Below are positions 13,824 through 17,233 of a DNA stretch of 17,233 nt, piece after piece (position 1 is the first letter of the stretch; the number at the start of each line of letters is the position of its first letter). The notes beneath the pieces were generated by a model that saw nothing but the letters and a program-made list of their open reading frames with translations, had not been told where the DNA came from and did not search any database. Source of the DNA: Bacteroidota bacterium. GTDB lineage: Bacteria; Bacteroidota; Bacteroidia; Bacteroidales; UBA10428. Both the position numbers and the translations under genes were made by a program. The DNA is taken from NCBI GenBank assembly GCA_017860375.1, contig JAGDMB010000015.1, positions 1-17,233 of the forward strand, written 5' to 3'.

Positions 13824-16169
13824 ATGAGAGTTTTCTTCCTGATTGTTTTATTCATCCTGTTTCCCCATTTTGCTTCCGCCCAGGGAAAAGCCACCATCAG
13901 CGGATATGTCTCCGATGAGAACGGTGAGATGCTGATCGGTGTGAACATTTATATTCCCAATACTTCCTTTGGTACGGTATCCAATACCTATGGATTCTAT
14001 TCCCTTACTTTGCCAACGGGGTCCTATACGCTCATTTACTCATTTATTGGATATGAAGTTTACCAGGCTTCCATTACACTCAATACGAACATCAAAAGCA
14101 ACATAACCCTGAAACCTGAATCAAGGGAGATACAGGAAGTACTGGTCACCACGGTGCGGAAAGATAAAAACATTCAGGATATTGGGATGGGCAATGTAAC
14201 CCTTCAGGCAAAAACGATTAACAAGATCCCCAACCTGATGGGCGAGACGGATATTATTAAATCCATTCAGCTGCTGCCCGGCGTGCAGACCAGCGTGGAG
14301 GGATCAAGCGGATTCTACGTCAGGGGTGGGAACGCCGATCAGAATCTGGTGCTTATCGACGGCGCTACGGTATATAATCCTTCGCACCTTTTTGGTTTTT
14401 TCTCGGTGTTCAACGGTGATGCCGTAAAAAATGTGGAACTGCTAAAAGGGGGTATTCCTGCGGAATACGGTGGCAGGCTTTCATCCGTGCTCGATGTTCG
14501 CATGAAAGAGGGCAATACGCAAAAGATACACGGAAATGCCGGGATAGGGTTGATATCAAGCCGGCTTACCGTTGAAGGGCCCATTCTTAAAGACAGGGTA
14601 TCTTTTCTGGTATCGGCAAGGCGAACCTATTCCGACCTGATGCTGCTCTTTGCAAAGGATACGCTGGCAAAAGACAGCAAGTTTTATTTTTACGATCTGA
14701 ATGCCAAGATTAACGTTAAAATAAATGAAAACAACCGTATTTTCATTTCGGGTTATTTCGGCCGTGATGTAAATGCCTTTGGTGATCTGTATCAGATGGA
14801 TTACGGCAATGCCACCGGAACCGTTCGCTGGAACCATTCCTACAGCGGCCGTATATTTTCAAACCTCACCCTGGTGTACAGCGATTTCGATTATACCATT
14901 GGTGTTCCCCAGGGAATTTATGCATTCAAATGGCTGTCGCACATCGTGGACAGGGGCCTGAAAAACGATTATACTTTTTACCTGAATTCCAGCAATACCA
15001 TACAATTTGGCTTTCAATTCACCTATCATACAATCAAGCCTGGCGTTATCGAGCAGACGAGTGAGGAAAGCTTTATCAATGTGATCGATTACCCCGAAGC
15101 ACATAGCCTTGAAAGTGCGCTGTTCATCAGCAACGAGCAAAAACTCGGTTCCCGGCTTTCGCTGCAGTATGGTTTGCGGTATTCGCTTTTTAATAATATT
15201 GGACCGGCTACGATATACGGATATGATGAAAATTATGCCGTAAATGATACCTTGCTATACGGGAAATGGAACCTGTTTAATACATACGGAAACCTTGAAC
15301 CGCGGCTTGGAATAAGGCTGATGCTGGACGATAAAAGTTCAATAAAGGCCGGTTACAACCGAATGGCCCAGTACTTTCACCTTGCGTCCAATTCAACGGC
15401 CACCTTTCCGCTCGATATGTGGTTCTCCAGCAGTCCGAATGTGAAACCGCAGCTGGCAGACCAGGTCGCACTCGGTTATTTCCGGAATTTCCGGAACAAT
15501 GCATTGGAAGCATCGGTGGAGGTCTTTTATAAACAAATGTATAATTCAATTGATTTTAAAGATCATGCTCAGCTGGTCCCGAATGAATTTCTCGAAGGGG
15601 AACTGAGGATAGGCTCAACCCGCTCCTATGGAGCCGAATTCATGGTCAGAAAGCAAACCGGAAAACTAAACGGGTGGATCAGCTATGCCTATATTCATAC
15701 CCGTCGGAATATACCGGAGATCAATAACGGAGAGGAGTTTCCGCCGCCTTATGACAAACCGAACAATGTTTCTGTAGTCCTTCAGTACGAAATAAACAAA
15801 CGCTTTGATGCGGCCATTAACTGGGTGTATTCCTCTGCTAATCCGGTCACCGTGCCCCAGGCAGGATATTATTACGGAGGATTATGGATCCCTGAATATT
15901 CCGAGCGGGGAGGCATGAGAATTCCCGGAACCGCCTATCACCGGCTGGATTTCTCTTTCAACTATAACTTCTCCATCGGGCGGATGAAGAGTAATCTCAA
16001 TCTGTCGATCTATAACGTATACAATCGTCATAATGCGTTTGCCGTCTATTTCAGGGATACAGGTTCAAGCTGGAATTCGGACGGGGAACAGTCAGGTTCC
16101 GGTGTGGAGGTGGTTAAGATGTATTTGTTCCCCATTATTCCGACGGTTACATTTAACATTAATTTTTAG
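13824..16169 (+). CDS. TonB-dependent receptor with N-terminal carboxypeptidase-D-like domain
   Basis: This 781-residue outer-membrane receptor has a signal peptide (1-19, FASAQ), a CarboxypepD_reg-like beta domain (22-97; ISGYVSDENGEMLIGVNIYI, then LPTGSYTLIYSFIGYE), a plug (about 118-228; GFYVRGGNADQNLVLIDG, VYNPSHLFGFFSVFN, LLKGGIPAEYGGRLSS) and a beta-barrel ending in VTFNINF. It imports or binds a ligand using TonB energy; the substrate is unknown. It lacks an STN signalling domain, so it is not a FecA-type partner for the ECF pair. The ATG at 13824 begins the signal peptide and has GGA just upstream; an in-frame TTG lies 9 bases earlier. The DUF4249 gene follows after 6 bases. Confidence 0.95.
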   Translation: MRVFFLIVLFILFPHFASAQGKATISGYVSDENGEMLIGVNIYIPNTSFGTVSNTYGFYSLTLPTGSYTLIYSFIGYEVYQASITLNTNIKSNITLKPESREIQEVLVTTVRKDKNIQDIGMGNVTLQAKTINKIPNLMGETDIIKSIQLLPGVQTSVEGSSGFYVRGGNADQNLVLIDGATVYNPSHLFGFFSVFNGDAVKNVELLKGGIPAEYGGRLSSVLDVRMKEGNTQKIHGNAGIGLISSRLTVEGPILKDRVSFLVSARRTYSDLMLLFAKDTLAKDSKFYFYDLNAKINVKINENNRIFISGYFGRDVNAFGDLYQMDYGNATGTVRWNHSYSGRIFSNLTLVYSDFDYTIGVPQGIYAFKWLSHIVDRGLKNDYTFYLNSSNTIQFGFQFTYHTIKPGVIEQTSEESFINVIDYPEAHSLESALFISNEQKLGSRLSLQYGLRYSLFNNIGPATIYGYDENYAVNDTLLYGKWNLFNTYGNLEPRLGIRLMLDDKSSIKAGYNRMAQYFHLASNSTATFPLDMWFSSSPNVKPQLADQVALGYFRNFRNNALEASVEVFYKQMYNSIDFKDHAQLVPNEFLEGELRIGSTRSYGAEFMVRKQTGKLNGWISYAYIHTRRNIPEINNGEEFPPPYDKPNNVSVVLQYEINKRFDAAINWVYSSANPVTVPQAGYYYGGLWIPEYSERGGMRIPGTAYHRLDFSFNYNFSIGRMKSNLNLSIYNVYNRHNAFAVYFRDTGSSWNSDGEQSGSGVEVVKMYLFPIIPTVTFNINF

Positions 16170-16175
16170 TCAGCC

Positions 16176-17027
16176 ATGCGGAAAATATTCCTGTTCATCC
16201 TTAGTTTATCGGTCTTCATCCTGAGTGGATGCGAGGAGATCATGGATTTACAGTTTGAAGGAAGCGGCTTAAAAACCCTGGTTGTCGAGGGAAAGATCAC
16301 CACGGATACAACGGCGCACCAGGTAATGCTCTCCTGGACCGGTGATTTTTTTAATAAACCGCCTCAGGATATGGTTACCGGAGCAATCCTTACCCTTTCC
16401 GACGGAGAAAAGACCTTCAACCTTTCTGAAACGCAGCCGGGTATTTATAGCACAGATCCCGATGTCTACGGGGAACCCGGGAAAACGTATACCCTTAATA
16501 TCCGCCTGTCCGACGGAAGGGAGTTCACCGGTTCGGAAGAACTGCAAGCCTGTGCGGAAATTGATTCCATTGCTCAGACAGACAATTACAATCACGGTTA
16601 CTTTGGCTATGAATATTACGGATACGATTTGTTGTTATATGCCATGGAACCGGAACCGGCCGGCGATAATTATATGTACTTCCTGTACCTCAACGATTCG
16701 CTCTGTACGGATTCCTTGTCGGAGGTCCTTTTTGCCTCCGATGAATTTGTGAACGGAAACTACATCAACGGCCTTCCAACCAGTTTTATCGCTGAAGATC
16801 AGTTTCTCGGGGATTCTATGAAAGTGACCCTCGAAATGCAGTCCATCACCACGGGCTACAATGAATTCCTGACGGGAATGCTGCTTGAGATCTGGCGCGG
16901 TACCCCATGGGACGGACCCCCTGCCAATGTACCCGGCAATATGAATAACGGTGCCCGGGGATATTTCAGGGCTTCGGATGTTAAGCGGAGTACACGGATG
17001 TTTTATGCCACACCCAGAAGGGAGTGA
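16176..17027 (+). CDS. DUF4249 lipoprotein, partner of the TonB receptor
   Basis: The 283-residue protein has a type II signal peptide with lipobox LSGC (lipidated C19) and the DUF4249 opening DLQFEGSGLKTLVVEGKIT. Beta-rich segments follow (GAILTLSDGEKTFNL; YTLNIRLSDGREFTGS). DUF4249 genes commonly sit directly after TonB-dependent receptors in Bacteroidota; the protein is presumed to be an outer-membrane lipoprotein helping the receptor, though its biochemical role is unproven. The gap of 6 bases indicates one operon. The C-terminus (YFRASDVKRSTRMFYATPRRE) looks complete. Confidence 0.92.
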   Translation: MRKIFLFILSLSVFILSGCEEIMDLQFEGSGLKTLVVEGKITTDTTAHQVMLSWTGDFFNKPPQDMVTGAILTLSDGEKTFNLSETQPGIYSTDPDVYGEPGKTYTLNIRLSDGREFTGSEELQACAEIDSIAQTDNYNHGYFGYEYYGYDLLLYAMEPEPAGDNYMYFLYLNDSLCTDSLSEVLFASDEFVNGNYINGLPTSFIAEDQFLGDSMKVTLEMQSITTGYNEFLTGMLLEIWRGTPWDGPPANVPGNMNNGARGYFRASDVKRSTRMFYATPRRE

Positions 17028-17042
17028 GGGAAGAGAAGATGA

Positions 17043-17154
17043 GCCAGTAGCCAATCGTCAGTAGCCAGCAGTCAGCAGCCATTAGCCAGCAGTCAGCAGC
17101 CAACCATCAAAAGCCAACAGCCAACAGCTAACAGCTAACAGACTGGAGCCAGTA
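17043..17154. repeat. 16 tandem heptanucleotide units (consensus GCCARCA)
   Basis: From 17043 the sequence divides cleanly into 7-base units: GCCAGTA, GCCAATC, GTCAGTA, GCCAGCA, GTCAGCA, GCCATTA, GCCAGCA, GTCAGCA, GCCAACC, ATCAAAA, GCCAACA, GCCAACA, GCTAACA, GCTAACA, GACTGGA and GCCAGTA. Units 10 and 15 are worn; the phase never slips. It lies between two convergent genes, and a 7-base period is unlike coding DNA. It may be a strand-slippage product or an intergenic repeat family. Confidence 0.88.
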
Positions 17155-17163
17155 GCCTTCTCC

Positions 17164-17233
17164 CTATTCCTTTTCTTCCTCCATCTCCTTCAGGATCTTT
17201 TCAATTTCCTGTTCCGTCTCGAATAATTTGCTT
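17164..17233 (-). CDS. xseB: 3' end of a convergent gene, probably exonuclease VII small subunit
   Basis: On the minus strand the last 22 codons and a TAG stop are present; the rest lies beyond the right edge. The residues SKLFETEQEIEKILKEMEEE match the helical, acidic C-terminus of Bacteroidota XseB proteins, where a KL..TE.E..KIL pattern recurs. XseB is the small subunit of exodeoxyribonuclease VII. With so short a stretch, another coiled-coil protein cannot be excluded. Confidence 0.5.
   Translation of the reverse strand, partial: SKLFETEQEIEKILKEMEEEKE

Noticed and set aside
13824..16169. FecA-type receptor signalling to the ECF pair
   Set aside because: No STN signalling domain is present at the N-terminus, the upstream membrane protein does not look like FecR, and a hairpin separates the units.
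17043..17154. Possible CRISPR array or protein repeat
   Set aside because: The units are 7 bases with no unique spacers, and a period of seven does not keep a reading frame.

Overview
The window looks like chromosomal DNA of a Bacteroidota member, probably an environmental Bacteroidia lineage. The evidence is a TonB-dependent receptor paired with a DUF4249 lipoprotein, a DUF4924 protein, several envelope genes with signal peptides or lipoboxes, weak Shine-Dalgarno signals, and at least two TAnnTTTG-type -7 promoter boxes. I see no tRNA, rRNA, CRISPR array, transposase or phage gene.

Left part (1-6605, all minus strand). A secreted CBM9-like protein runs off the left edge. Next comes an orphan SiaC/DUF1987 regulatory phosphoprotein and a gene-poor gap of about 300 bases. 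A four-gene run follows, transcribed from 6605 down to 1955: a Spinster-like MFS carrier, a PlsC/GPAT-type acyltransferase with a membrane tail, a classical short-chain dehydrogenase and a two-domain VOC protein. Carrier, acyltransferase and reductase together suggest lysolipid or glycerolipid handling. That is an inference from family and order.

Middle (6606-9353). A flavin reductase (plus strand) has a good promoter box and overlaps, tail to tail, a minus-strand DUF4924 gene. That gene lies downstream of an Hsp15-like S4 RNA-binding protein. A single lipoprotein of unrecognised family (plus strand) ends in a strong intrinsic terminator.

Right part (9552-17027, all plus strand). Six tightly packed genes come first: ECF sigma factor, membrane anti-sigma factor, secreted beta-helix-like protein, GIN/DUF2807 lipoprotein with eight GSG turns, and two small outer-membrane beta-barrels. 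The first three overlap. This looks like a self-contained envelope-sensing regulon. A perfect 13-bp inverted repeat whose loop region holds a -7 promoter box then separates a TonB-dependent receptor/DUF4249 pair. Beyond that pair lie 16 heptanucleotide units and the 3' end of a convergent minus-strand gene, probably xseB.

The best candidates for a less described system are the ECF/anti-sigma/beta-helix/barrel cassette, the carrier-acyltransferase-reductase cluster, and the promoter-containing hairpin before the receptor.
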